This document shows positions 23,935 to 30,863 of a DNA stretch of 54,578 bases, piece by piece (position 1 is the first letter of the stretch; every line of letters begins with the position of its first letter). The stretch is taken from positions 1 through 54,578 of IMG/VR virus record IMGVR_UViG_3300025154_000124. The stretch is one strand, 5' to 3'. The stretch is from a virus. Under the pieces are notes generated by a model. The model searched no databases, was not told where the DNA came from, and saw nothing but the letters and a program-made list of their open reading frames with translations. A program made the position numbers and the translations under genes.

Positions 23935-24293
23935 GTAAAAGAAATCCAAGCGAGCGCTAAACCTGAAGCGAACCCAAAGACATAACCCAGTAAAACCTGA
24001 AATAACATCCAACGACGATCTGACCATTTCTGTCTCATGACTTCGGACTTCTTGTTAAAATAATCCAACCCGTTATGAGTTAGGTGGATAAGTGTGATTT
24101 TCTCGTTTATATCCTCCGAATAGTCAATCAGTTTTTCATTCTTAAGAATTCCTAAAGCGGTTCTTATCGAGTATGGATCTATGCCAATCAAGTCGTCGTA
24201 GAGTTCGTGTAAACCCTTATTGTATTGACTAAAATTCTCTGAATTAAACTCCATTAAAAACTTCAAAATTGTTTCTTTAGTTTTGGTATCCAG
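23919..24293 (-). CDS. Winged-helix-like protein with C-terminal membrane helices
   Basis: A 124-aa protein if started at the CTG (24293) that lies seven bases behind AGGAGGT; a TTG at 24266 gives 115 aa. Residues from TKETILKFLMEF through LIHLTHNGLDYF look like a winged helix-turn-helix. The C-terminus has a transmembrane helix (LLGYVFGFASGLALAWIS). A membrane-tethered regulator is suggested. It is convergent with the 55-aa membrane protein. Confidence 0.6.
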   Translation of the reverse strand: MDTKTKETILKFLMEFNSENFSQYNKGLHELYDDLIGIDPYSIRTALGILKNEKLIDYSEDINEKITLIHLTHNGLDYFNKKSEVMRQKWSDRRWMLFQVLLGYVFGFASGLALAWISFTYFKK

Positions 24294-24304
24294 TGCAATT
24301 ACCT

Positions 24305-24365
24305 CCTATCGCGTACATTCTTCGACACAAGGAGGGCTAAATCCTATAAGGATGCTGATTGTAAA
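24305..24365 (+). promoter_or_regulatory. Divergent intergenic element, copy 1
   Basis: Shares TTCGACAC...AGG, TAAA, CCT and TGTAAAT with copies at 25632-25737 and 26101-26205. A possible plus-strand promoter is TCGACA, 17 bp, TATAAG. It lies between a minus-strand gene and a plus-strand gene. Confidence 0.5.
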
Positions 24366-24367
24366 TG

Positions 24368-24400
24368 GCGGTCAACTAAATCGAGGAGAGGATATCAATG
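24368..24400 (+). repeat. 33-bp direct repeat, copy 2 (leader and start codon)
   Basis: Second copy of 23737-23769 (30 of 33 identical), here leading the Rha-like gene. The two copies bracket a 631-bp segment holding one convergent gene pair. Confidence 0.9.
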
Positions 24401-25057
24401 GGAGACTTAGTCTTTCTCGAACCAAACTCCATCAAGGCTGTACCGTTTACGACTAGTGACGTTATTGCTGAGTACGCAAAAATAGATTATCGCTCCGTCC
24501 AACGAACAATCGAAAAGCATCTAAAAAGACTTGAAAAGTTCGGAAGGGTGCGATTTGAAATCACACCCATGAAAACAAGAGGAGGTATTCAGGACAAGAA
24601 GATTTATTACCTTACGGAAGAGCAAGCGACTCTACTAGTTACATTTCTTAAAAACACAGACGTTGTTGCTGATTTCAAAGTTGAACTAGTTCGTCAATTC
24701 TTTGAAATGCGTTCCGAACTCCAAAGGCGTCAAATCGGAAAATTAAATCTAAAACCAACTCGCAGATCCCTAACGGATGAAATCAAGGGCAACCCAGAAC
24801 ACAGCAAATGGGATTACAAGTTATTCACTGACTTAGCCTACAAAATGGTAACTGGTAAAATTGCAGCTCAACTTCGTAAAGAACGAGGAGCGAGCAAGAA
24901 ATCCGTTGCGCTTGACTACATGACATCGAACGAAATAATGCTCGTGGACAAGCTTATGTACAAAATGGCCGTGCTTTACGAAATGGGACTGGATTATTAC
25001 CAGATCAAGGAAATGTTACAGAAAAGTCAGGAGAAGGCGTTGTCTAGTAATGGGTGA
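24398..25057 (+). CDS. Rha-family phage regulatory protein
   Basis: A 219-aa protein with an N-terminal pRha domain: FTTSDVIAEYAKIDYRSVQRTI, then LEKFGRVRFEI, YYLTEEQATLLVTFLKN and VADFKVELVRQFFEM. Rha proteins are early phage regulators first seen in phi-80 and P22, where they interfere with growth in some hosts. The C-terminal 110 residues are helical and unassigned. AGGAGAGG precedes the ATG. Confidence 0.85.
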   Translation: MGDLVFLEPNSIKAVPFTTSDVIAEYAKIDYRSVQRTIEKHLKRLEKFGRVRFEITPMKTRGGIQDKKIYYLTEEQATLLVTFLKNTDVVADFKVELVRQFFEMRSELQRRQIGKLNLKPTRRSLTDEIKGNPEHSKWDYKLFTDLAYKMVTGKIAAQLRKERGASKKSVALDYMTSNEIMLVDKLMYKMAVLYEMGLDYYQIKEMLQKSQEKALSSNG

Positions 25058-25244
25058 AGTTAAACAACTACGACCAATTAATACGCCAAACGAAGAGTAT
25101 GTTTTCCTCAATCCACTTAAGCCAAAAAGTCTAGAGTATGTCATTAGATATGTTGGGCAACTGATAAACAAAGGATACGCAATTGCGTCAATTGAGTCAG
25201 TAAAGGGGCACGACAACCTATACCTTATTTGTCTGCACCGTTAA
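25050..25244 (+). CDS. Small hypothetical protein
   Basis: A 64-aa protein overlapping the Rha-like stop by 8 bases, so translationally coupled. It has an alternating pattern (SLEYVIRYVGQLINKGYAIASIESV) suggesting a small alpha/beta fold. No family recognised. Confidence 0.6.
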   Translation: MGEVKQLRPINTPNEEYVFLNPLKPKSLEYVIRYVGQLINKGYAIASIESVKGHDNLYLICLHR

Positions 25245-25293
25245 GCCAATCAGCCCAGCATTGTGAAAACGTTGGTTATGAGGGGAGGTGAAA

Positions 25294-25449
25294 ATGATGT
25301 CAGAGCAAACCATTGAGCAACGTGTTTCTGTACTCGAAAAAGAAATAGCCGAACTGAAAGTGCAAGTTTCAGCCCGGCCAATGGATATCGAAAAGTTCGC
25401 GGCGGAATTAGCGCTCTATAGATCTAAAGCCTCACACAAAACGGAATAA
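25294..25449 (+). CDS. Small coiled-coil protein (51 aa)
   Basis: ATG with GGGGAGGTG upstream. Residues 5-27 (QTIEQRVSVLEKEIAELKV) form a clear leucine-zipper-like heptad pattern. It converges with the minus-strand gene at 25416-25631, overlapping by 34 bases. Function unknown. Confidence 0.6.
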   Translation: MMSEQTIEQRVSVLEKEIAELKVQVSARPMDIEKFAAELALYRSKASHKTE

Positions 25450-25631
25450 AGAAGTTTCTTTGTGAATTCTTGTGATTCAGTTATGCAAAACATCGCTATA
25501 CCAGCATTAGAAATATTTTTACCGTCATCAGAGTATTTTAGTAAATTTGTTAAAATTTGTTCTTCCGTTGACTCGCTGGTAATTTTATTTGCTAAATCAT
25601 CACAGATAGTTTTGAGTTCCTGTTTATCCAT
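25416..25631 (-). CDS. Small helical protein (71 aa), minus strand
   Basis: ATG at 25631 with GAGGAGGTGATAT upstream, an excellent ribosome site, in an otherwise rightward operon. Acidic and helical (MDKQELKTICDDLANKI, then TEEQILTNLLKY). No family recognised. Convergent partner of the 51-aa coiled-coil gene and divergent from the 45-aa gene across a conserved intergenic element. Confidence 0.6.
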   Translation of the reverse strand: MDKQELKTICDDLANKITSESTEEQILTNLLKYSDDGKNISNAGIAMFCITESQEFTKKLLYSVLCEALDL

Positions 25632-25737
25632 AGTTATATCACCTCCTCTCACATCGAGATTGGAAGTCCGAACAGCTTACATTTCGACACGAAAGAGGTA
25701 AAACCTGTAAATTATTTTGCGAAGGGAGGTTGGTAAA
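25632..25737. promoter_or_regulatory. Divergent intergenic element, copy 2
   Basis: Contains ATCGA.ATTGG, AGTCCG.ACA and CATTTCGACACGAAAGA, with AAAACCTGTAAAT shared with copy 3. TTTCG-ACA-CGAAA is a perfect small inverted repeat. A possible plus-strand promoter is TCGACA, 18 bp, TAAATT. Confidence 0.6.
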
Positions 25738-25875
25738 GTGAATGTAGCCTTGAAAATTGTCACGAGTTCCATGGAAGATGCAGAAAAAAGTCTTTCGGAA
25801 ATCGCACGCATACGCGCAGATCTGGTAAAAAAATACCCCGACATTGTAGTGAATGTCGAGGTAGAGATCAGATAA
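25738..25875 (+). CDS. Small hypothetical protein (45 aa)
   Basis: GTG start with AGGGAGGTTGG upstream. The sequence (VNVALKIVTSSMEDAEKS, ending VVNVEVEIR) suggests a beta-alpha-beta mini-fold. Its stop abuts the stop of the minus-strand gene 25876-26100 with no gap. Function unknown. Confidence 0.55.
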   Translation: MNVALKIVTSSMEDAEKSLSEIARIRADLVKKYPDIVVNVEVEIR

Positions 25876-26100
25876 TTAGTCTTCCTTCGTTATAGAGATA
25901 AACTTCAGTCCTTTGCATGATGCTGAATAGTTCGCGCCTTCAGCATATAAATGCATATCACAGCTTACTGGAAAATCGTGTTCTAGTATTTCATTTTCTG
26001 ATACAACAACATCGTCAATTGCGTTGAAATATTTTACTTTCGTTATGTGCTCAAACTCCTGATAACTCTTGTCGTTGTAAATAAACTGAAACTTAAACAT
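25876..26100 (-). CDS. Small hypothetical protein (74 aa), minus strand
   Basis: ATG at 26100 with GAAGGAGGTGG upstream. Begins MFKFQFIYNDKSYQEFEHI and is probably beta-rich. Third member of the series of minus-strand genes that face small plus-strand genes. No family recognised. Confidence 0.6.
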   Translation of the reverse strand: MFKFQFIYNDKSYQEFEHITKVKYFNAIDDVVVSENEILEHDFPVSCDMHLYAEGANYSASCKGLKFISITKED

Positions 26101-26205
26101 TTTGCCACCTCCTTCCTGTATCGACATTGGCTAGTCCGGACAAATTACCATTTCGACACGAAAGAAGGAAAACCTGTAAATATTTACCGAGGGGAGGCGA
26201 GAACC
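26101..26205. promoter_or_regulatory. Divergent intergenic element, copy 3
   Basis: Homologous to 25632-25737 over most of its length, including CATTTCGACACGAAAGA and AAAACCTGTAAAT. A possible plus-strand promoter is TCGACA, 18 bp, TAAATA. Confidence 0.6.
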
Positions 26206-26631
26206 ACGAAAGAGCAGATCGCCAATAAAGACCAAGCATTTGCCATGGTACTAAAGATCAACAGTATGCCGCGTTCTAGCTGGATTAAAAAAGGCAGCCG
26301 GGCAAAGTCAAACGAGAATATCGAGATACCCAGAGAGCTCGCGATGGAGCTGGCTAACAAAGCTGTTTACTTTTACCAAACTCTTGAGTTGCTTCCGTGC
26401 GATCCGTTTTGCAATTGCAGTGAAATAGAGGCCCTGCTACAGAAAACGGTCCAAGAACTGCCGGAAGGCGATACGGTGGACGAGTTGGAGCAAATCATGT
26501 TTAGATTTTGCACTTCGTGTGGGAAGAAGTTTGAACGGAAACGAGGCGAAGGAAACCGTGGCAAAATCCCTAACAACATGGCTAAAAGGCCTAACGATAA
26601 CCCCAACATTCGAAACCCTACCGGAGACTAA
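26206..26631 (+). CDS. Small zinc-finger-like phage protein (start uncertain)
   Basis: About 141 aa. It has NSMPRSSWIKKGSRAK, a helical centre, CDPFCNCSEIEALL and a C-terminal CTSCGKKFERKRG zinc-ribbon half. The strongest ribosome site (GGGGAGG) points to an ACG at 26206 in frame, where an ATG would be expected. The first in-frame ATG, at 26246, has no good site. Either ACG is used or the start was mutated. First gene of the long rightward early operon. Confidence 0.6.
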   Translation, partial: TKEQIANKDQAFAMVLKINSMPRSSWIKKGSRAKSNENIEIPRELAMELANKAVYFYQTLELLPCDPFCNCSEIEALLQKTVQELPEGDTVDELEQIMFRFCTSCGKKFERKRGEGNRGKIPNNMAKRPNDNPNIRNPTGD

Positions 26632-26827
26632 GGTCACAATCCCCGGCGGGGACCTAAAAACCCTGACCATGCCGAAGTGTCGACCCTGCACATGGATATT
26701 CCGTTCCCTCGGAAAAAGCTTTTGTAATCATCCGAAGGCACCTGACGCGCGGAAGAAGCGCGCAACCCGTATACCGTCGAGAGAGACCAGGATGGGGCCG
26801 GATTGGTGCCCGTTGAGGATAGTGTGA
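26558..26827 (+). CDS. Small Cys-containing phage protein
   Basis: An 89-aa protein from a GTG with AAGGAAACC upstream, overlapping the previous gene by 74 bases in another frame. The C-terminal part (MPKCRPCTWIFRS, FCNHPKAPDARKK, GPDWCPL) looks conserved and metal-binding. No family name recognised. Confidence 0.55.
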   Translation: MAKSLTTWLKGLTITPTFETLPETKVTIPGGDLKTLTMPKCRPCTWIFRSLGKSFCNHPKAPDARKKRATRIPSRETRMGPDWCPLRIV

Positions 26828-26848
26828 GAGAAGGAGGAGGAAAACGAA

Positions 26849-27250
26849 GTGGCAAACTACCAAATAGAGGTAAAAGTAACGGATCTAGAAAAATTCAAGC
26901 AAATCGTAGTGGAAAACGAGATATTAAAGCTTCAGCTCGAGAAACTCAAAACAGCAAGTAAGGAAGCTGCTGAAATCCTTGGAGACATGGTTGACGTAGC
27001 GAATGCAACGGGGAGCGCTTATTTGTATCGAAGAGATACCGAAAACATTTTAAGGGTTACAAAAGCGTTGGTCGTTGGAGATATCAAACCACACCCAGAC
27101 AGCCCACTATCCTCGCCGGATTGCCCAGAAATCAAGCAAGAAATCAAAAATATATTGCACGACATGCGCAATATGCCGGATGGCTCAACTTACTCAATCG
27201 CACTGGTACGAGAAATGCTCGAAAGCCTCTTGGGTGAAGAAGGGCGGTGA
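26849..27250 (+). CDS. Hypothetical protein with N-terminal coiled coil
   Basis: A 133-aa protein with AGGAGGAGG before its ATG. Residues 12-45 (LEKFKQIVVENEILKLQLE) form a coiled coil, followed by a helical acidic region. It occurs in the early operon; no family recognised. Confidence 0.65.
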   Translation: MANYQIEVKVTDLEKFKQIVVENEILKLQLEKLKTASKEAAEILGDMVDVANATGSAYLYRRDTENILRVTKALVVGDIKPHPDSPLSSPDCPEIKQEIKNILHDMRNMPDGSTYSIALVREMLESLLGEEGR

Positions 27251-27254
27251 TCAC

Positions 27255-27443
27255 GTGCTTCGTAAGGTTCTCGAAGCAGCTCATGGTCCAATGACAGACA
27301 CCGAGTTTGCCGAAGTCATGGACCTAATCAGAACGGATGTGAAGGTAAACCGCGTCGCCTTCAATCGAAGGACAAGCACTAAGGAAGCGATTGATATCGC
27401 ACTAGGTTGTTTTATGGCACTCCGGAGGGGTCAGGTAGCTTAA
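27255..27443 (+). CDS. Small hypothetical protein
   Basis: A 62-aa protein. GTG at 27255 follows the previous stop by 4 bases with a weak GGCGGTGAT site. It contains HGPMTDTEFAEVMDLIRTD and RRTSTKEAIDIALGCF; helical. An upstream extension of the frame overlaps the previous gene and is unlikely to be coding. Confidence 0.55.
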   Translation: MLRKVLEAAHGPMTDTEFAEVMDLIRTDVKVNRVAFNRRTSTKEAIDIALGCFMALRRGQVA

Positions 27444-27468
27444 TGGATGGAGAAGGAGGTAAAAACGA

Positions 27469-28059
27469 TTGAGAGAAACCACAGCCGAGAAACAAGCTAA
27501 AAATCCAAGGCTAATCCATGAATTCGAAGGCGGACCCGTTAGCTTATTTTGGCAAGACCCTACTTGGTTCAGACCACATTACAAGGGCGAAGATATGAAA
27601 CTTATCGTCCTCGAACTATGTAAATACCATCAAGTTTTTGTTGATCATAAGATCATGCCAACCTTAAATGCTGTCGTGTGGGAAAGGATGCCTTTATGTA
27701 ATCCATGCGAGGAATGCGACGAGTGTAGCGCTGATACCTGTCCAAAGTCGGAGGATGAAGTTGGCGAAAAGGGCTCCAGGATGCAGATAGCTGAGACTCT
27801 GGAAGGTTGGTTTATCGATCTTGGAAAATGCACACCTTGGGATGATCCCGTTAAGCTCAAAGCCGAAAACGTAAGGCTCAAACTGCAACTTGAAAAGGTG
27901 CTGGAAGCGATAGGGGAAGGAGTTCCGTGCCCTAACGCTGTGAATTTACCAATTGTTGATATTAGATGCGGCGAGTTCAATTGTATAGAATGCTGGCGAC
28001 AAGCTCTAGAAACTGTTAAGGAAGGCGAGGTGACGGGAAGCGGATGCCAAGGTAATTGA
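27469..28059 (+). CDS. Cys-rich hypothetical protein
   Basis: A 196-aa protein from a TTG with GAAGGAGG upstream. The centre holds CNPCEECDECSADTC, likely a metal-binding cluster. A coiled coil follows (KLKAENVRLKLQLEKVLEAI), and the C-terminus has CGEFNCIECW. Similar Cys-clustered proteins occur elsewhere in this operon (44604, 44989). Function unknown. Confidence 0.6.
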   Translation: MRETTAEKQAKNPRLIHEFEGGPVSLFWQDPTWFRPHYKGEDMKLIVLELCKYHQVFVDHKIMPTLNAVVWERMPLCNPCEECDECSADTCPKSEDEVGEKGSRMQIAETLEGWFIDLGKCTPWDDPVKLKAENVRLKLQLEKVLEAIGEGVPCPNAVNLPIVDIRCGEFNCIECWRQALETVKEGEVTGSGCQGN

Positions 28060-28288
28060 CCTGACCAAAGAAGGAACCCTTCTGCCATGTGCTCCTGACG
28101 TATGCCAAGAATGCGCAACGAAGCACGATCCGGCAATGCCCCACAACCAGCAAAGCCTTTACTATCAATACAAGTTTTATCAGCAGAACGGACGTTTTCC
28201 AACTTGGAATGATGCTCTAGCCCATTGTTCCCTCAAAACAAAGGCATGGTGGAAGAAGGAACTCACGGAAAGAGGTATCGAGATTTAA
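28043..28288 (+). CDS. Small phage protein with displaced start (possible frameshift)
   Basis: An 81-codon open segment with CAPDVCQECA and the conserved-looking PHNQQSLYYQYKFY and WNDALAHCS. No ATG, GTG or TTG is in frame after the upstream TGA. Removing one G from the GGG at about 28034-28036 would connect the frame to a GTG at 28030 behind AAGGCGAGG. The gene has probably suffered a one-base insertion at its start, or uses ATT/CTG. Confidence 0.5.
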   Translation, partial: DAKVIDLTKEGTLLPCAPDVCQECATKHDPAMPHNQQSLYYQYKFYQQNGRFPTWNDALAHCSLKTKAWWKKELTERGIEI

Positions 28289-28308
28289 GAGCAAGGAGGG
28301 TGGGCCCC

Positions 28309-28572
28309 ATGCAAAAACAATCGTTAACCCCGCGATGCCTATGTGGGCAAACCATAACCTTTCCAAAACGCAAGAACATATCGCACTGTACGACCGAAGG
28401 ATGCGGAGTCCGTTGGGAGCGTGGCCCGGAAGGCTATTGGGCAATCGGGCTCACAAGGATAATGTTTACCCCTTATTTAGCAAAGCTAAAGGAGTCCAAG
28501 TACAAACTTGACCGTTATGGTCGCTACATGGAGTGGAGGGAAAGGAACAAGGGGAAGGCGGGGAGGAAATGA
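28309..28572 (+). CDS. Small zinc-ribbon-like protein
   Basis: An 87-aa protein with AAGGAGGGTGG upstream of its ATG. RCLCGQTITFPKRKN and HCTTEGCGVRW give two Cys pairs of a zinc ribbon, and the C-terminus is basic. It overlaps the next start (AATGA). Function unknown. Confidence 0.6.
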   Translation: MQKQSLTPRCLCGQTITFPKRKNISHCTTEGCGVRWERGPEGYWAIGLTRIMFTPYLAKLKESKYKLDRYGRYMEWRERNKGKAGRK

Positions 28573-29102
28573 CGGAAGAACAGAAAGCCCAGGCTCTGTC
28601 AAAGCTTAAAGAGGTCCGCGAGACGTGGGTTGACCTACCAAGGCATGTTTACACCGAAGCATACGAGTCAGCAATTCTTACTTATGTTGCCCTGTGCGTT
28701 CACTATGGGCATACCGAAATCGAATCCCTGGTCATCAGTATCCTGCATCACGAAACGGGCGGGAGGGAGCCGTATTTTAGGCTTGATTGGAGAGAAGGGC
28801 AGCTGGAAAAGATCCTGAAGTCCATTCGACGGAAACTGCTCAAAGTTGATTGGATTAAGCGCGAAGTTGAGGCATACCAGCTAGTTCAAGAAGAAAAGCG
28901 TTATCACGAACTTTGGGCGCAAACCATGCACAGCGGTCAGGCGACGAGGGTTAACAAAACCGAGAAGTCCAATCCTTATGCCACGCTTGCGACCGTTACC
29001 GATGAAGGTTTGACGGTGGAGTACATGGCTGGCAGGGTCGTTGGTCAAGAGTATGTTGTCCCGGTGTTCATAGACTCCGTTAACTGGGGAGGGCTGAAAT
29101 GA
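28569..29102 (+). CDS. Hypothetical protein
   Basis: A 177-aa protein whose ATG overlaps the previous stop. Helical N-terminal half (LSKLKEVRETWVDLP), HHETGGREPYF in the middle, beta-rich C-terminus (EYVVPVFIDSVNWGG). No family recognised. It is translationally coupled to both neighbours. Confidence 0.6.
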   Translation: MTEEQKAQALSKLKEVRETWVDLPRHVYTEAYESAILTYVALCVHYGHTEIESLVISILHHETGGREPYFRLDWREGQLEKILKSIRRKLLKVDWIKREVEAYQLVQEEKRYHELWAQTMHSGQATRVNKTEKSNPYATLATVTDEGLTVEYMAGRVVGQEYVVPVFIDSVNWGGLK

Positions 29103-29365
29103 AGCAAGGTAAAGCACCAACGCGAGCGCAAGAGATCAGACTCAAATCCCTACGACTCATTCCCGAGAATTGGTTAGTAGTTAGGGACTGCCCTACGTGT
29201 TTCGTCATTATTCATCGGGTGTCGAAAAAGGTTCGAACACTTGACTTGCAGCCAAGAAAGGAGAATTCAATTGGATCAACTAGAACTCGAAGTAATCAAC
29301 ATCCTGCGAGAACTCGGAATACCTGCACATATCAAGGGTTATCGGTACATCATAGCCGCGGTTAA
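29099..29365 (+). CDS. DUF6906-like small protein
   Basis: The first 50 residues (KQGKAPTRAQEIRLKSLRL, PENWLVVRDCP, VIIHRVSKKVRTL) follow the DUF6906 pattern of small clostridial phage proteins. The frame runs on to 88 aa, overlapping the Spo0A-C gene by 95 bases. The family usually ends near residue 50-55, so the last third may be a read-through created by loss of an earlier stop. Confidence 0.6.
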   Translation: MKQGKAPTRAQEIRLKSLRLIPENWLVVRDCPTCFVIIHRVSKKVRTLDLQPRKENSIGSTRTRSNQHPARTRNTCTYQGLSVHHSRG

Positions 29366-29642
29366 ATACCTTCGCAAGAATCCAAACTCCATCTATCACG
29401 TGATCAAAGAACTCTATCCAGAGGCCGGAAAATCGTGTGGCGAAGAAAAAACCAACCGTGTCGAAAGAGGCATTCGCCACGCGATTAGCCTGGCTTCCTC
29501 CGATGACAACACATGGCTCAAAGTGCTCGGCAGAGTTGGACCGATGCCAAATGGAGAGTTCTTGGCAGCGTTGGACGAGACAATACGGATTAAGGCGGCA
29601 AGTAATCCTGACAAGCTGGAAGAGCGCATTCGTGAAGAGTAA
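29271..29642 (+). CDS. Spo0A C-terminal-domain protein (phage-encoded sporulation regulator DNA-binding domain)
   Basis: A 123-aa protein from a TTG with AAAGGAG upstream. ILRELGIPAHIKGYRYI, then IKELYPEAGK and NRVERGIRHAI match the effector domain of Spo0A, including the recognition-helix region RVERGIRHAI that reads 0A boxes. The phosphorylation receiver domain is absent, so DNA binding would be independent of the host phosphorelay. It could redirect or block host sporulation, or regulate phage genes through 0A boxes. Confidence 0.88.
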   Translation: MDQLELEVINILRELGIPAHIKGYRYIIAAVKYLRKNPNSIYHVIKELYPEAGKSCGEEKTNRVERGIRHAISLASSDDNTWLKVLGRVGPMPNGEFLAALDETIRIKAASNPDKLEERIREE

Positions 29643-30171
29643 TGTGGCTTTGAGCCGCAAAAACCGGTTCGCCGATCTAAAGACCGAATCCGAAATGAAT
29701 TCCATGGCTATCGGAATCATCGGGGTAATCGTGGGGGAGATTCACAGCACCGCTGAGGAAAAGGTTGTGGAAATTGCAAGGACCATGAAGGATATGAACC
29801 AAGTGTTGGACGCGAAAAAAGCCTCTGCGTCAACAGAGGCCCAAGGGGAAATATATCATTTGAATTGTATCATAGATCCGGAAAAAGTTGAATCATTCAA
29901 GAGGCAATGGAACTCCATAGATGTCTCGAAAGTTGAACCACTGGTGGCTTTTCCGTTGACGGAGCGTGGGCCAAAGTGCAGGGATTGTAAATGCTTTAAT
30001 TGTGGGGAATTGATCGAATGTCGAGTTATTGAACCGTCTGCCTTGCTCCATTGCGCGTCACTTTGTATAGGGTTGTACCCAATTGAGTCGTGCAAATATT
30101 TTGACAAGGAGAACGATGATCAAGCGGAAGCAAAGTCGGACGCTGAAGAGATTTTAAGAAATGAGGGGTAA
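29632..30171 (+). CDS. Cys-containing hypothetical protein
   Basis: About 179 aa from a GTG overlapping the Spo0A-C stop; an ATG at 29695 is an alternative. The C-terminal half has KCRDCKCFNCGELIECR and later HCASLC and SCKYF, suggesting metal binding. A perfect 7-bp hairpin with a T-run on the minus strand falls within the coding sequence (29815-29840). Confidence 0.55.
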   Translation: MKSNVALSRKNRFADLKTESEMNSMAIGIIGVIVGEIHSTAEEKVVEIARTMKDMNQVLDAKKASASTEAQGEIYHLNCIIDPEKVESFKRQWNSIDVSKVEPLVAFPLTERGPKCRDCKCFNCGELIECRVIEPSALLHCASLCIGLYPIESCKYFDKENDDQAEAKSDAEEILRNEG

Positions 30172-30843
30172 ATGTTGAAAATATCAGAAAAACACCTCAA
30201 GGAAGTATGCAAGATTGGTCAGGGTGCTGAATGTTGCAGGTATATTGTTTTAGGCGATGCTCTTGAGTGCTCTAAAGGTACAGCCGTGGGCGGACTTCTA
30301 GATAGAAGAGCCAGAAAAGGAGAAACGACAGCCCAAGGGGATAACTGCGACGGCCATGGATCGCCAATCAGTAAGCCTAAGACTCGGATTATTGATCAAG
30401 TGTCTAAGGATACAGGGATTTCTCCAGAGGACTTGGCGAAATACCATTGCGTTAATGAATTCCGTAATAAATTTAAAGCGCTTTGCGATGGCCCTTGCGA
30501 AGCTTGCTGGGATCAGGAGGATTTCAAGGAGGAAGCTGTCGATCCCTACGTTTTGGTAACGGTAACGGATGAGGAAGCTGAGTGCATTAATAGGGTTAAG
30601 GACAAGCTTGATGAGGCTTGCAAGCTTTCTAGGAAAGCTAAGGAAATAAAAAAGAATGCCTTTGAGGAAAAAGATGTCTGGTTTGCGGAGGTAGAAGAGA
30701 AGTACGGAATTAAGGGTAATTTCCGTTTTGATCCCGAGACCAAAGCTTTGCGGAGGATGGAAAAGCCTGACGAAAGAGCAGCTATCACCAAGGTAATCGG
30801 AATATTGGTAGGACTTCAAGAAACTACCATTGGCCCTAAATAA
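30172..30843 (+). CDS. Hypothetical protein, possibly two joined domains
   Basis: A 223-aa protein whose ATG follows the previous stop directly. Residues 1-65 carry GAECCRYIVLGDALECSKG and DNCDGHG. The remainder is acidic and helical (ECINRVKDKLDEACKLSRK). The two halves look like separate units, so a fusion of two small phage genes is possible. No family recognised. Confidence 0.55.
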   Translation: MLKISEKHLKEVCKIGQGAECCRYIVLGDALECSKGTAVGGLLDRRARKGETTAQGDNCDGHGSPISKPKTRIIDQVSKDTGISPEDLAKYHCVNEFRNKFKALCDGPCEACWDQEDFKEEAVDPYVLVTVTDEEAECINRVKDKLDEACKLSRKAKEIKKNAFEEKDVWFAEVEEKYGIKGNFRFDPETKALRRMEKPDERAAITKVIGILVGLQETTIGPK

Positions 30844-30863
30844 AAGAGAGTGAGGAAATACAA

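Noticed and set aside
29221-29245. GGTTCGAAC, reminiscent of a tRNA T-loop
   Set aside because: No acceptor, anticodon or D stems can be built around it; it lies within a coding region.
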